DNA from: Moringa oleifera
Taxonomy: Eukaryota; Streptophyta; Magnoliopsida; Brassicales; Moringaceae
Length of the DNA stretch: 64,000 nt
NCBI GenBank assembly: GCA_021397835.1
Contig: JAJFZO010000885.1
Coordinates: 867,501-931,500 of the forward strand
Direction of reading: 5' to 3'
Shown here: one piece after another, positions 40,800 through 52,883 of the stretch
How the letters are laid out: the number at the start of each line of letters is the position of its first letter
Numbering within the stretch: position 1 is the stretch's first letter
Notes under the pieces: model-generated
What the model was told of the DNA's origin: nothing
What the model saw: only the letters and a program-made list of their open reading frames with translations
The model's database searches: none
Position numbers and translations under genes: made by a program

Positions 40800-43700
40800 A
40801 CGTGGGCAACGAAATGAGAACAATCGTGGGATAATGTGCTGGGATGTGGATACACAAGCTCGATGGTGTGCGCGGTGAAGCTAACGATGATGCATGCTAC
40901 GCGAGGGCAAAATCGTTGGGGGAAATTTCGAGCATACGGAGTGCTTCATCGCAGTTCCTCGAGGCGACGGACGTTGGGTTAGATCTTGACGCTCAGGCTT
41001 GCCTAGGCGGACTCATTGCGCAGCGCGATCGACGACACGATCGTCGACTGTTAGCAACGAGCGAGCCACGCGGCCAGCCTGGGTAAGGCGTGACACCCCT
41101 ACTGCCAAGGCCTCATCGGTGGGAAAAACGTGGGGAATGAAACGAGAGAAATTGTGGGATAATGAGCTGGGATGTGGCTAGACAAGCTCGATGGTGTGGA
41201 TGGCGAAGCTAACGATGATGCATGCTACGCGAGGGCCAAATCGCTAGGGGGATTTCTAGTATGCGAAGTGCTTCGTCGTAGGCCCTCGAGGCAGCGGATG
41301 CGGGGCTAAATCCCGACGCCCAGGCTTGCCTAGTCGAAGTCGTTATGCAGCGCGATCGACGACACGATCTTCGGCCGTTAGCAATGAGCAAACCACACGG
41401 CCAACCTGGGCAAGCCGTGACACCCTTGCTGCCAAGGCCTCATCGATGGGAAAAACATGGGCAACGAAATGAGAAAAATCGTGGGATAATGAGCTGGGAT
41501 GTGGCTACATAAGCTCGACGGTGTGGCTGCGAAGCTAACGATGATGCATGCTACGCGAGGGCCAAATCGTTGGGGGGAATTTCGAGCATGAGGAATGCTT
41601 CGTCGCAGGCCCTCGAGGTGACGGACGTGGGGTTGGATTCCGACGCTTAGGCTTGCCTAGGCGGACTCGTTGCGCAGCGTGATCGACGACACGATCGTCG
41701 ACCGTTAGCAACGAGCGAGCCACGCGGCCAACCTGGGCAAGGCGTGACACCCCTACTGCCAAGGCCTCATCGGTGGGAATAACGTGGGGAACGAAACGAG
41801 AGAAATTGTGGGATAATGAGCTGGGATGTCGCTAGACAAGCTCGACGGTGTGGACGGCGAAGCTAACGATGATGCATGCTACGCGAGGGCCAAATCGCGG
41901 GGGGGATTTCCAGCATGCGGAGTTCTTCGTCGCTGGCCCTCGAGGCGGCGGACGCGTGACTGGATCCTGATGCCTAGGCTTGCCTAGCCGAACTCGTTGC
42001 GTAGCGCGATCGACGACACGATCGTTGGCCTTTAGCAATGAGCAAGCCACACGGCCAGCCTGGGCAAGGCGTGACACCGCTGTTGCCAAGGCCTCATCGG
42101 TGGGTAAAACGTGGGCAACGAAACAAGAGAAATTGTGGGATAATGTGCTGGGATGTAGCTAGACAAACTCAACGGTGTGGACGGCGATGCTAACAATGAT
42201 ACATGCTACGCGAGGGCCAAATTGTTGGGGGGAATTTTGAGCATTCGGAGTAATTTGTCGGAGGCCCTCGAGGTGGCGGACATGGGGTTGGATTCCAATG
42301 TTCAAGCTTGCCCAGGCGGACTCGTTGTGCAGTGCGATCAACAACACGATGGTCGGCCGGTAGCAATGAGCGAGCCACACGGCCAGCCTGGGCAAGGCGT
42401 GACACCGCTGCTGCCAAGGCCTCATCGGTGGGTAAAACGTGGGCAACAAAACGAGAGAAATTGTGGGATAATGAGCTGGGATGTGGCTAGACAAACTCGA
42501 CGGTATGGACGGCGAAGCTAACGATGATGCTTGCTATGCGAGGGCTAAATCGCTGGGGGGATTTCTAGCATGCGGAGTGCTTCGTCGCAGGCCCTCGAGG
42601 TGGCGGACGCGTGGCTGGATCCTGATGCCCAGGGTTGCCTAGGTAGACTCGTTACGCAGCGCGATCGACGACATGATCGTCGGCCGTTAGCAATGAGCAA
42701 GCCACACGGCCAGCCTGGGCAAGGCGTGACACCCCTGCTGCCAAGGCCTCATCGATGGGAAAAACATGGGCAACGAAATGAGAACAATCGTGGGATAATG
42801 TGCTGGGATGTGGCTACACAAGCTCGACGGTGTGCGCGGTGAAGCTAACGATGATGCATGCTACGCGAGGGCAAAATCGTTGGGGGAAATTTCGAGCATG
42901 CGGAGTGCTTCATCGCAGTTCCTCGAGGCGACGGACGTTGGGTTAGATCTCGACGCTCAGGCTTGCCTAGGCGGACTCATTGCGCAGCGCGATCGACGAC
43001 ACGATCGTCGACTGTTAGCAACGAGCGAGCCACGCGGCCAGCCTGGGTAAGGCGTGACACCCCTACTGCCAAGGCCTCATCGGTGGGAAAAACGTGGGGA
43101 ATGAAACGAGAGAAATTGTGGGATAATGAGCTGGGATGTGGCTAGACAAGCTCGATGGTGTGGACGGCGAAGCTAACGATGATGCATGCTACGCGAGGGC
43201 CAAATCGCTGGGGGGATTTCTAGTATGCGAAGTGCTTCGTCGTAGGCCCTCGAGGCAGCGGATGCGGGGCTAAATCCCGACGCCCAGGCTTGCCTAGTCG
43301 AACTCGTTATGCAGCGCGATCGACGACACGATCTTCGGCCGTTAGCAATGAGCAAACCACACGGCCAACCTGGGCAAGCCGTGACACCCTTGCTGCCAAG
43401 GCCTCATCGATGGGAAAAACATGGGCAACGAAATGAGAAAAATCGTGGGATAATAAGCTGGGATGTGGCTACATAAGCTCGACGGTGTGGCTGCGAAGCT
43501 AACGATGATGCATGCTACGCGAGGGCCAAATCGTTGGGGGGAATTTCGAGCATGAGGAATGCTTCGTCGCAGGCCCTCGAGGTGACGGACGTGGGGTTGG
43601 ATTCCGACGCTTAGGCTTGCCTAGGCGGACTCGTTGTGCAGCGTGATCGACGACACGATCGTCGGCCGTTAGCAACGAGCGAGCCACGCGGCCAACCTGG

Positions 43701-43898
43701 GCAAGGCGTGACACCCCTACTGCCAAGGCCTCATCGGTGGGAATAACGTGGGGAACGAAACGAGAGAAATTGTGGGATAATGAGCTGGGATGTCGCTAGA
43801 CAAGCTCGACGGTGTGGACGGCGAAGCTAACGATGATGCATGCTACGCGAGGGCCAAATCGCGGGGGGGATTTCCAGCATGCGGAGTTCTTCGTCGCA
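40800..43898 (+). repeat. 1,964-bp six-monomer higher-order repeat of satellite B
   Basis: Copy 1 is 40,800-42,763. Copy 2 runs from 42,764 and matches copy 1 at an offset of 1,964 bp until about 43,898. Shared variants include gagaacaatcgtgggataat, gggcaaaatcgttgggggaa, acgatcttcggccgttagc, gcatgaggaatgcttcg, gggaataacgtgggga and gatgtcgctagac. Copy 2 is cut short inside a monomer at about 43,895, where it switches to sequence matching 42,585 onward. Confidence 0.9.
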
Positions 43899-44050
43899 GG
43901 CCCTCGAGGTGGCGGACGCGTGGCTGGATCCTGATGCCCAGGGTTGCCTAGGTAGACTCGTTACGCAGCGCGATCGACGACATGATCGTCGGCCGTTAGC
44001 AATGAGCAAGCCACACGGCCAGCCTGGGCAAGGCGTGACACCCCTGCTGC
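43830..44050 (+). repeat. Chimeric B monomer from unequal exchange
   Basis: The left part (caaatcgcgggggggatttc, then gagttcttcgtcgc) matches the monomer at 41,880-41,932. From about 43,896 (aggccctcgaggtggcggac) it instead matches 42,585-42,780, including cctgatgcccagggttgc and ggtagactcgttacgcagc. Relative to copy 1 of the 1,964-bp block, exactly two monomers are skipped. This is a sequence-visible crossover or conversion junction. Confidence 0.87.
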
Positions 44051-46734
44051 CAAGGCCTCATCGATGGGAAAAACATGGGCAACGAAATGAGAAAAATCGC
44101 GGGATAATGAGCTGGGATGTGGCTACACAAGCTCGACAGTGTGGCTACGAAGCTAACGATGATGCATGCTACGCGAGGGCCAAATCGCTGGGGGGATTTC
44201 CAGCATGCGGAGTGCTTCGTCGTAGGCCCTCGAGGCGGCGGACGTGTGGCTGGATCCAGATGCCCAGGGTTGCCTAGGTAGACTCGTTACGCAGCGCGAT
44301 CGACGAAATGATCGTCGGCCGTTAGCAATGAGCAAGCCACACGGCCAGCCTGGGCAAGGCGTGACAGCCCTACTGCCAAGGCCTCATCGATGGGAAAAAC
44401 ATGGGCAACGAAATGAGAAAAATCGTGGGATAATGAGTTGGGATGTGGCTACACAAGATCGACGGTGTGGCTACGAAGCTAACGATGATGCATGCTACGC
44501 GAGGGCCAAATCGCTGGGGGGATTTCCAGCATGTGGAGTGCTTCGTCGCAGGCCCTCGAGGCGGCAGACGTGGGGTTGGATTCCGATGCTCAAGCTTGCC
44601 TAGGCGGACTCGTTACGCAGCGCGATCGACAACACGATTGTCGGCCGGTAGCAACGAGCGAGCCACACAGCCAGCCTGGGAAGGCGTGACACCGCTGCTG
44701 CTAAGGCCTCATCGGTGGGTAAAACGTAGGCAACGAAACGAGAGAAATTGTGGAATAATGAGCTGGGATGTGGCTAGACAAACTGGACGGTGTGGACGAC
44801 AAAGCTAACGATGATGCATGCTACGCGAGGCCCAAATCGCTGGGGGGATTTCCAGCATGCGGAGTTCTTTGTCGCAGGCCCTCGAGGCGGTGGACGCGTG
44901 GCTGGATCCTGATGCCCAGGCTTGCCTTGGCAGACTCCTTACGCAGCGTGATCGACGACATGATCATCAGCCGTTAGTAATGAGCAAGCCACACGGCCAA
45001 CCTGGGCAAGGCGTGACACCCCTGCTGCAAGGCCTCATCGATGGGAAAAACATGGGCAACGAAATGAAAAAAATCTTGGGATAATGAGCTGGGATGTGGC
45101 TACACAAGCTCGACGGTGTGGCTGCGAAGTTAACGATGATGCATGCTACGCGAGGGCCAAATTATTGGGGGGAATTTCGATCATTCGGAGTGCTTCGTCG
45201 GAGGCCCTCGAGGCGGTGGACATGGGGTTGGATTCCGACGCTCAAGCTTGCCTAGTCGGACTCATTGCGCAGGGCGATCAACAACACGATGGTCGGCCGG
45301 TAGCAACGAGCGAGCCACACGGCCAGCCTGGCCAAGGCGTGACACCGCTGCTGCCAAGGCCTTATCGGTGGGTAAAATGTGGGCAACGAAACGAGAGAAA
45401 TTGTGGGATAATGAGCTGGGATGTGGCCAGATAAACTCGACGGTGTGGACGACGAAGCTAACGATGATGCATGCTACGCGAGGGCCAAATCGCTGGGGGG
45501 ATTTCCAGCATGCGGAGTTCTTCGTCGAAGGCCCTCGAGGAGGCGGACGCTTGGCTGGATCCTGATGCCCAGGCTTGCCTAGATAGACTCGTTACGCAGC
45601 GCGATCGACGACATGATCGTCAGCCATTAGTAATGAGCAAGCCACACGGGCAACCTGGGCAAGGCGTGACACCCCTGCTGCCAAGGCGTCATCGATGGGA
45701 AAAACATGGGCAACGAAACGAGAAAAATCGTGGGATAATGAGCTGGGATGTGGCTACACAAGCTCGACGGTATGGCCGCGAAGCTAACGATGATGCATGC
45801 TACGTGAGGGCCAAATCGCTGGGGGGATTTTCGGCATGCAGAGTGCTTCATCGCAGGCCCTCAAGGCGGAGGACGCGGGGCTCGATCCCGACGCCCAAGC
45901 ATGCCTAGCCGAACTCGTTGCTTAGCGTGATCGATGACACGATCATCGGCTATTAGCAATGAGCAAGCCACATGGCCAGCCTGGGCAAGGCGTGACACCC
46001 CTGCTGCCAAGGCCTCATTGATGGGAAAAACATGGGCAACGAAATGAGAAAAATCGTGGGATAATGAGCTGGGATGTGGCTACACAAGCTCGACAGTGTG
46101 GCTGCGAAGCTAACGATGATGCATGCTACCCGAGGGCCAAATTGTTGGGGGGGATTTCGAGCATGCAGTGTGCTTCGTCGCAGGCCCTCGAGGCGGCGGA
46201 CGTGGGGTTAGATTTCGACGCTCAGGCTTGCCTAGGCGGACTCGTTGCACAGCGCGATCGATAACACGATCGTCGACCGGTAGCAACGAGCGAGCCACAC
46301 GGCCAGCCTGGGTAGGGCGTGACACCGCTGCTGCCAAGGCCTCATCGGTGGGTAAAACGTGGGCAACGAAACAAGAGAAATTGTGGGATAATGTGCTGGG
46401 ATGGGACTAGACAAACTCAACGGTGTGGACGGCGAAGCTAACGATGATGCATGCTACGCGAGGGCCAAATTGTTGGGGGGAATTTTGAGCATTCGGAGTA
46501 ATTTGTCGGAGGCCCTCGAGGTGGCGGACATGGGCTTGGATTCCAACGCTCAAGCTTGCCCAGGCGGACTCGTTGTGCAGTGCGATCAACGACACGATCG
46601 TCAGCCGTTAGCAATGAGCAAGCCACGCGGCCAGCCTAGGCAAGGCGTGACACCTCTGCTGCCAAGGCCTCATCGATGGGAAAAACATGGGCAACGAAAT
46701 GAGAAAAATTGTGGGATAATGAGCTGGGATATGG

Positions 46735-49700
46735 CTACACAAGCTCGACGGTGTGGCGGCGAAGCTAATGATGATGCATGGTACGCGAGGGCCAAATTGT
46801 TTGGGGGAATTTTGAGCATATGTAGTGCTTCATCGCAGGCCCTCGTGGCGGCCGACGTGGGGTTGGATCCCGACGCTCAGGCTTGCCTCGGCGGATTCGT
46901 TGCGCAGCGTGATCGACGACACGATTGTCAGCCGTTAGCAATGAGCGAGCCACACGGCCAGCCTAGGCACCCTTGTTGCCAAGGCCTCATCGGTGGGAAA
47001 AACGTGGGAAATGAAGCGAGAATAATCGTGGGATAATGAGATGGGATGCGGCTAGACAAGCTCGATGGTGTGGGCGGCGAAGCTAACAATGATGCATGCT
47101 ACGTAAGGGCCAACTCGTTGGGGGGATTTTGAGCATGCAGAGTGCTTCGTCGCAGGTGCTCAAGGCGGTGGACATGGGGTTGGATCCCGACGCTCAGATT
47201 TGCCTAGAAGCGGACTTGTTGCGCAGCGCAATCGACGACACGATCATCGGCCGTTAGCAATAAGTGAGCCACACGGCCAGCCTGGGCATGGCGTGACACC
47301 CCTGCTGCCAAGGCCTCATCGATGGGAAAAACATGGGCAATGAAATTAGAAAAATCGTGGGATAATGAGCTGGGATAAGGCTACACAAGCTCGACGGTGT
47401 GGCGGCGACGCTAACGATCATGCATGCTACGCGAGGGCCAAATCGTTGGTGGAAATTTTAAGCATGCGGAGTGCTTCGTCGCATACCCTCGAGGCGGCAG
47501 ACGTGGGGTTGGATCCCGACGCTCAGGCTTGCCTAAGCGGACTCGTTGCGCAATGTGATCGACGACACGATCATCAACCGTTAGCAATGAGTGAGCCACA
47601 TGGCCAGCCTGGGCAAGGCGTGACACCCCTTCTGCCAAGGCCTCACCGATGGGAAAAACATGGGCAACGAAATGAGAAAAATCGTGGGATAATGAGCTGG
47701 GATGTGGCTACACAAGCTCGACAGTGTGGCGGCGAAGCTAACGATGATGCATGCTACGCGAGGGCCAAATCATTGGGGGGAATTTTGAGCATGCGGAGTG
47801 CTTCATCGCATGCACTCGAGGTGGCGGACGTGGGGTTGGATCCCGACGCTCAGGGTTGCCTCGGTGGACTCGTTGCGCAGCGCGATCAACAACACGATCG
47901 TCAGCCGTTAGCAATGAGCAAGCCACGCGGCCAGCCTAGGCAAGGCGTGACACCTCTGCTGCCAAGGCCTCATCGATGGGAAAAACATGGGCAACGAAAT
48001 GAGAAAAATTGTGGGATAATGAGCTGGGATATGGCTACACAAGTTCGACGGTGTGGCGGCGAAGCTAATGATGATGCATGGTACGCGAGGGCCAAATCGT
48101 TGGGGGGAATTTTGAGCATATGGAGTGCTTCATCGCAGGCCCTCGTGGCGGCCGACGTGGGGTTGGATCCCGACGCTCAGGCTTGCCTAGGCGGACTCGT
48201 TGCGCAGCGCGATCGACAACACGATTGTCGGCCGGTAGCAACGAGCGAGCCACACAGCCAGCCTGGGTAAGGCGTGACACTGCTGCTGCCAAGGCCTCAT
48301 CGGTGGGTAAAACGTGGGGAACGAAACGAGAGAAATTATGGGATAATGAGCTGGGATGTCGCTAGACAAGCTCGACGGTGTGGACGGCGAAGCTAACGAT
48401 GATGCATGCTACGCGAGGGCCAAATCGCGGGGGGGATTTCCAGCATGCGGAGTTCTTCGTCGCTGGCCCTCGAGGCGGCGGACGCGTGACTGGATCCTGA
48501 TGCCCAGGCTTGCCTAGCCGAACTCGTTGCGTAGCGCGATCGACGACACGATCGTTGGCCTTTAGCAATGAGCAAGCCACACGGCCAGCCTGGGCAAGGC
48601 GTGACACCGCTGTTGCCAAGGCCTCATCGGTGGGTAAAACGTGGGCAACGAAACAAGAGAAATTGTGGGATAATGTGCTGGGATGTAGCTAGACAAACTC
48701 AACGGTGTGGACGGCGAAGCTAACAATGATACATGCTACGCGAGGGCCAAATTGTTGGGGGGAATTTTGAGCATTCGGAGTAATTTGTCGGAGGCCCTCG
48801 AGGTGGCGGACATGGGGTTGGATTCCAATGCTCAAGCTTGCCCAGGCGGACTCGTTGTGCAGTGCGATCAACAACACGATGGTCGGCCGGTAGCAATGAG
48901 CGAGCCACACGGCCAGCCTGGGCAAGGCGTGACACCGCTGCTGCCAAGGCCTCATCGGTGGGTAAAACGTGGGCAACAAAACGAGAGAAATTGTGGGATA
49001 ATGAGCTGGGATGTGGCTAGACAAACTCGACGGTGTGGACGGCGAAGCTAACGATGATGCATGCTATGCGAGGGCCAAATCGCTGGGGGGATTTCCAGCA
49101 TGCGGAGTGCTTCGTCGCAGGCCCTCGAGGCGGCGGACGCGTGGCTGGATCCTGATGCCCAGGGTTGCCTAGGTAGACTCGTTACGCAGCGCGATTGACG
49201 ACATGATCGTCGGCCGTTAGCAATGAGCAAGCCACACGGCCAGCCTGGGCAAGGCGTGACACCCCTGCTGCCAAGGCCTCATCGATGGGAAAAACATGGG
49301 CAACGAAATGAGAAAAATCGCAGGATAATGAGCTGGGATGTGGCTACACAAGCTCGACGGTGTGGCTGCGAAGCTAACGATGATGCATGCTACGCGAGGG
49401 CCAAATCGCTGGGGGGATTTCCAGCATGCGGAGTGCTTCGTCGTAGGCCCTCGAGGCGGCGGACGTGTGGCTGGATCCTGATGCCCAGGCTTGCCTAGGT
49501 AAACTCGTTACGCAGCACGATCGACGAAATGATCGTTGGCCGTTAGCAATGAGCAAGCCACACGGCCAACCTAGGCAAGGCGTGACATCCCTGCTGCCAA
49601 GGCCTCATCGATGGGAAAAACATAGGCAACGAAATGAGAAAAATTGTGGGATAATGAGCTGGGATGTGGCTACACAAGCTCGACGGTAAGGCTGCGAAGC

Positions 49701-52534
49701 TAACGATGATGCATACTACGAGAGGGCCAAATCGCTGGGGGGATTTCCAGCATGCGGAGTGCTTCGTCGCAGGCCCTCGAGGCGGCGGACGCGTGACTGG
49801 ATCCTGATGCCCAGGCTTGCCTAGTCGAACTCGTTGCGTAGCGCAATCGACAACACGATCGTTGGCCTTTAGCAATGAGCAAGCCACACGGCCAGCCTGG
49901 GCAAGGCGTGACACCCCTGCTGCCAAGGCCTCATTGATGGGAAAAACATGGGCAACGAAATGAGAAAAATCGTGGGATAATGAGCTAGGATGTGGCTACA
50001 CAAGCTCGATGGTGTGGCGACGAAGCTAACGATGATGCATGCTACACGAGGGCCAAATCGTTGGGGGGAATTTTGAGCATATGGAGTGCTTCATTGCAGG
50101 CCCTCGAGGCGGCCGACGTGGGGTTGGATCCCGACGCTCAGGCTTGCCTCGACGGATTCGTTGCGCAGCGTGATCGACGACACGATCGTCGGCCATTAGC
50201 AATGAGCGAGCCACACGGCCAGCCTGTGCACCCCTGTTGCCAAGGCCTCATCGGTGGGAAAAATGTGGGCAATGAAGCGAGAATAGTCATGGGATAATGA
50301 GATGGGATGCAGCTGGACAAGCTCGATGGTATGGCCGGCGAAGCTAACGATGATGCATGCTACGTGAGGGCCAACTCGTTGGGGGAATTTTGAGCATGCG
50401 GAGTGCTTCGTTGCAGGTGCTCGAGGCGGCAGACTTGGGGTTGGATCTTGACGCTCAGGCTTGCCTAGAAGCGGACTTGTTGCACAGCGCGATCGACGAC
50501 ACGATCATCGGCCGTTAGCAATAAGTGAGCCACACGGCCAGCCTGGGCATGGCGTGACACCCCTGCTGCCAAGGCCTCATCGATGGGAAAAACATGGGCA
50601 ATGAAATTAGAAAAATCGTGGGATAATGAGCTGGGATAAGGCTACACAAGCTCGACGGTGTGGCGGCGACGCTAACGATCATGCATGCTACGCGAGGGCC
50701 AAATCGTTGGTGGAAATTTTAAGCATGCGGAGTGCTTCGTCGCATACCCTCGAGGCGGCAGACGTGGGGTTGGATCCCGACGCTCAGGCTTGCCTAAGCG
50801 GACTCGTTGCGCAATGTGATCGACGACACGATCATCAACCGTTAGCAATGAGTGAGCCACATGGCCAGCCTGGGCAAGGCGTGACACCCCTTCTGCCAAG
50901 GCCTCACCGATGGGAAAAACATGGGCAACGAAATGAGAAAAATCGTGGGATAATGAGCTGGGATGTGGCTACACAAGCTCGACAGTGTGGCGGCGAAGCT
51001 AACGATGATGCATGCTACGCGAGGGCCAAATCATTGGGGGGAATTTTGAGCATGCGGAGTGCTTCATCGCATGCACTCGAGGTGGCGGACGTGGGGTTGG
51101 ATCCCGACGCTCAGGGTTGCCTCGGTGGACTCGTTGCGCAGCGCGATCAACAACACGATCGTCAGCCGTTAGCAATGAGCAAGCCACGCGGCCAGCCTAG
51201 GCAAGGCGTGACACCTCTGCTGCCAAGGCCTCATCGATGGGAAAAACATGGGCAACGAAATGAGAAAAATTGTGGGATAATGAGCTGGGATATGGCTACA
51301 TAAGCTCGACGGTGTGGCGGCGAAGCTAATGATGATGCATGGTACGCGAGGGCCAAATCGTTGGGGGGAATTTTGAGCATATGGAGTGCTTCATCGCAGG
51401 CCCTCGTGGCGGCCGACGTGGGGTTGGATCCCGACGCTCAGGCTTGCCTCGGCGGATTCGTTGCGCAGCGTGATCGACGACACGATTGTCAGCCGCTAGC
51501 AATGAGCGAGCCACACGGCCAGCCTAGGCACCCTTGTTGCCAAGGCCTCATCGGTGGGAAAAACGTGGGCAATGAAGCGAGAATAATCGTGGGATAATGA
51601 GATGGGATGCGGCTAGACAAGCTCGATGGTGTGGGCGGCGAAGCTAACAATGATGCATGCTACGTAAGGGCCAACTCGTTGGGGGCATTTTGAGCATGCA
51701 AAGTGCTTCGTCGCAGGTGCTCAAGGCGGTGGACATGGGGTTAGATCCCGACGCTCAGACTTGCCTAGAAGCGGACTTGTTGCACAGCGCGATCGACGAC
51801 ACGATCATCTGCCGTTAGCAATGAGTGAGCCACACGGCCAGCCTGGGCATGGCGTGACACCCCTGCTGCCAAGGCCTCATCAATGGGAAAAACATTGGCA
51901 ACGAAATGAGAAAAATCGTGGGATACTGAGCTGGGATGTGGCTACACAAGCTCGACGGTGTGGCGGCGAAGCTAACAATGATGCATGCTACGCGAGGGCC
52001 AAATCGTTTGGGGGAATTTTGAGCATGCGTAGTGCTTCATTGCAGGCCTTCGAGGTGGCGGACGTAGGGTTGGATCCCGATGCTTAGGGTTGCCTAGGCG
52101 GACTCATTGCGCAGCGTGATCGATGACACGATCGTCGGCCGTTAGCAATGAGCGAGCCACACGGCCAGCCTGGGCAAGTCGTGACACCCCTGCTGCCAAG
52201 GTCTCATCGATGGGACAACCATGGGCAACGAAATGAGAAAAATCGTGGGATAATGAGCTGGGATATGGCTACTCAAGCCCGATGGTGTGGCGGCGAAGCT
52301 AATGATGATGCATGCTACGCGAGGGCCAAATCGTTGGGGGGAATTTTAAGCATGCGGAGTGCTTCGTCGCAGGCCCTCGAGGTGGCGGACGTAGGGTTGG
52401 ATCCCGATGCTCAGGCTTGCCTCGGCGGATTCGTTGCGCAGCGTGATCGAAGGCACTATCGTCGGCCATTAGCAACGAGTGAGCCAGACGGCCAGCCTGG
52501 GCACGTTGTGACATCCCTGTTGCCACGGCCTCAT
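46735..52534 (+). repeat. Four-monomer (about 1,300-bp) higher-order repeats of satellite B
   Basis: Copies lie at about 46,735-48,034, 49,996-51,295 and 51,296-52,534, plus a partial copy at 48,035-48,190. Copy 1 and copy 2 are offset by 3,261 bp. Each copy starts with a monomer that lacks the aaggcgtga box (cagcctaggcacccttg and relatives at 46,962, 50,223 and 51,523). Its second monomer carries an extra 3 bp in tgcctagaagcggac. Copies 1 and 2 also share cgttggtggaaattttaagc and gcatgcactcgagg. A six-monomer block of other origin (about 48,190-49,995) separates copies 1 and 2. Confidence 0.88.
48310..49310 (+). repeat. Duplicate of the 41.78-42.78 kb B segment, 6,530 bp away
   Basis: Positions 48,310-49,310 match 41,780-42,780 at an offset of 6,530 bp (20 monomers). 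Rare variants are shared in the same order: gatgtcgctagacaagc, caaatcgcgggggggatttc, gtcgctggccctcg, gatcgttggcctttagc, gctgggatgtagctagac, gcattcggagtaatttgtcg and acacgatggtcggccgg. Beyond 49,310 the match moves to the 44.1-44.35 kb segment, marked by gacgaaatgatcgt, at an offset of 5,221 bp. The block is therefore a mosaic. Confidence 0.88.
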
Positions 52535-52540
52535 CGGTGG

Positions 52541-52883
52541 TGCCTTGCCATTGAAGAATCGTCCCTTGCTATTGAAACAATTTCGTGCTTAGCGGCTTGG
52601 GTGTGGCGGCACACGATGACCTGCATGATCGATGGGCCTTTCGCTCGTCGGCTTGCAGCTCGTTTGGTGCTGTTGCTGCCAATTTGTACGTGCGGCGTGT
52701 GAGTGGTGATCTTGTCGTGCACGTTGGCAGGCTCCATGCTCTCGCATCGAACTGTCGACTAGCACGTCACTTCAAGCTCGACCTCAAGCCAAACGTTGGC
52801 GTTTTGTGGGTGACATCGGGACCCTATGTCGCGTGCCTTCACAAATGGAATTTGATGATTCGAGTCGGTTGTCTTTGCACCTT
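52541..52883. other. Non-satellite spacer between satellite B and inverted satellite A
   Basis: This is the only stretch of the window that belongs to neither satellite, 343 bp long. It begins straight after the B box gcctcatcggtgg and ends where gccagccaggcc of inverted A begins. It has a short direct repeat (ccttgccattgaa at 52,543 and ccttgctattgaa at 52,564). An open frame at 52,585-52,944 (+, 119 codons) and frames on the minus strand cross it, but none shows a domain I recognise and each runs into satellite. I see no terminal inverted repeats, no target-site duplication, no poly(A) tail and no RNA gene. It may be a remnant of the sequence that adjoined one array before rearrangement, or a fragment of a dispersed element; neither is shown. 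Confidence 0.8.

Larger units (their letters stand above)
15681..52540 (+). repeat. Satellite B array (about 327-bp monomer, forward)
   Basis: This is a head-to-tail tandem array. The box caaggcctcatcgatggg recurs at 16,011, 16,339, 16,667, 16,994, 17,321 and 17,649, a period of 326-328 bp, through to 52,540. About 113 monomers fit. Order within a monomer: gggaaaaacatgggcaacga, gtgggataatgagctgggat, aagctaacgatgatgcatgc, tacgcgagggccaaatcg, gaatttcgagcatgcggag, gcaggccctcgagg, caggcttgcctaggcggac, gcgcagcgcgatcgacgaca, gttagcaacgagcgagcc, gccagcctgggcaaggcgtg. GC content is lower than A (31 of 60 bases in the line from 15,781). All monomers have the same orientation. Open frames of 60-115 codons recur once per monomer and are not genes. 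I do not recognise this satellite. Confidence 0.97.

Noticed and set aside
15681..52540. Recurring 60-140-codon open frames starting at atgctacgcgag or in the reverse strand of each B monomer
   Set aside because: They repeat once per 327-bp monomer on both strands, are broken freely by indels and stops, and show substitution patterns set by CpG decay rather than by codon position.
15681..52540. CRISPR-like array because of regular repeats
   Set aside because: The whole 327-bp unit is repeated, with no unique spacers and no associated genes.
52541..52883. Spacer as a solo LTR or other transposon (it starts with TG)
   Set aside because: No matching CA end with target-site duplication was found, and the two flanks belong to different satellites, so an insertion into one array cannot be shown.
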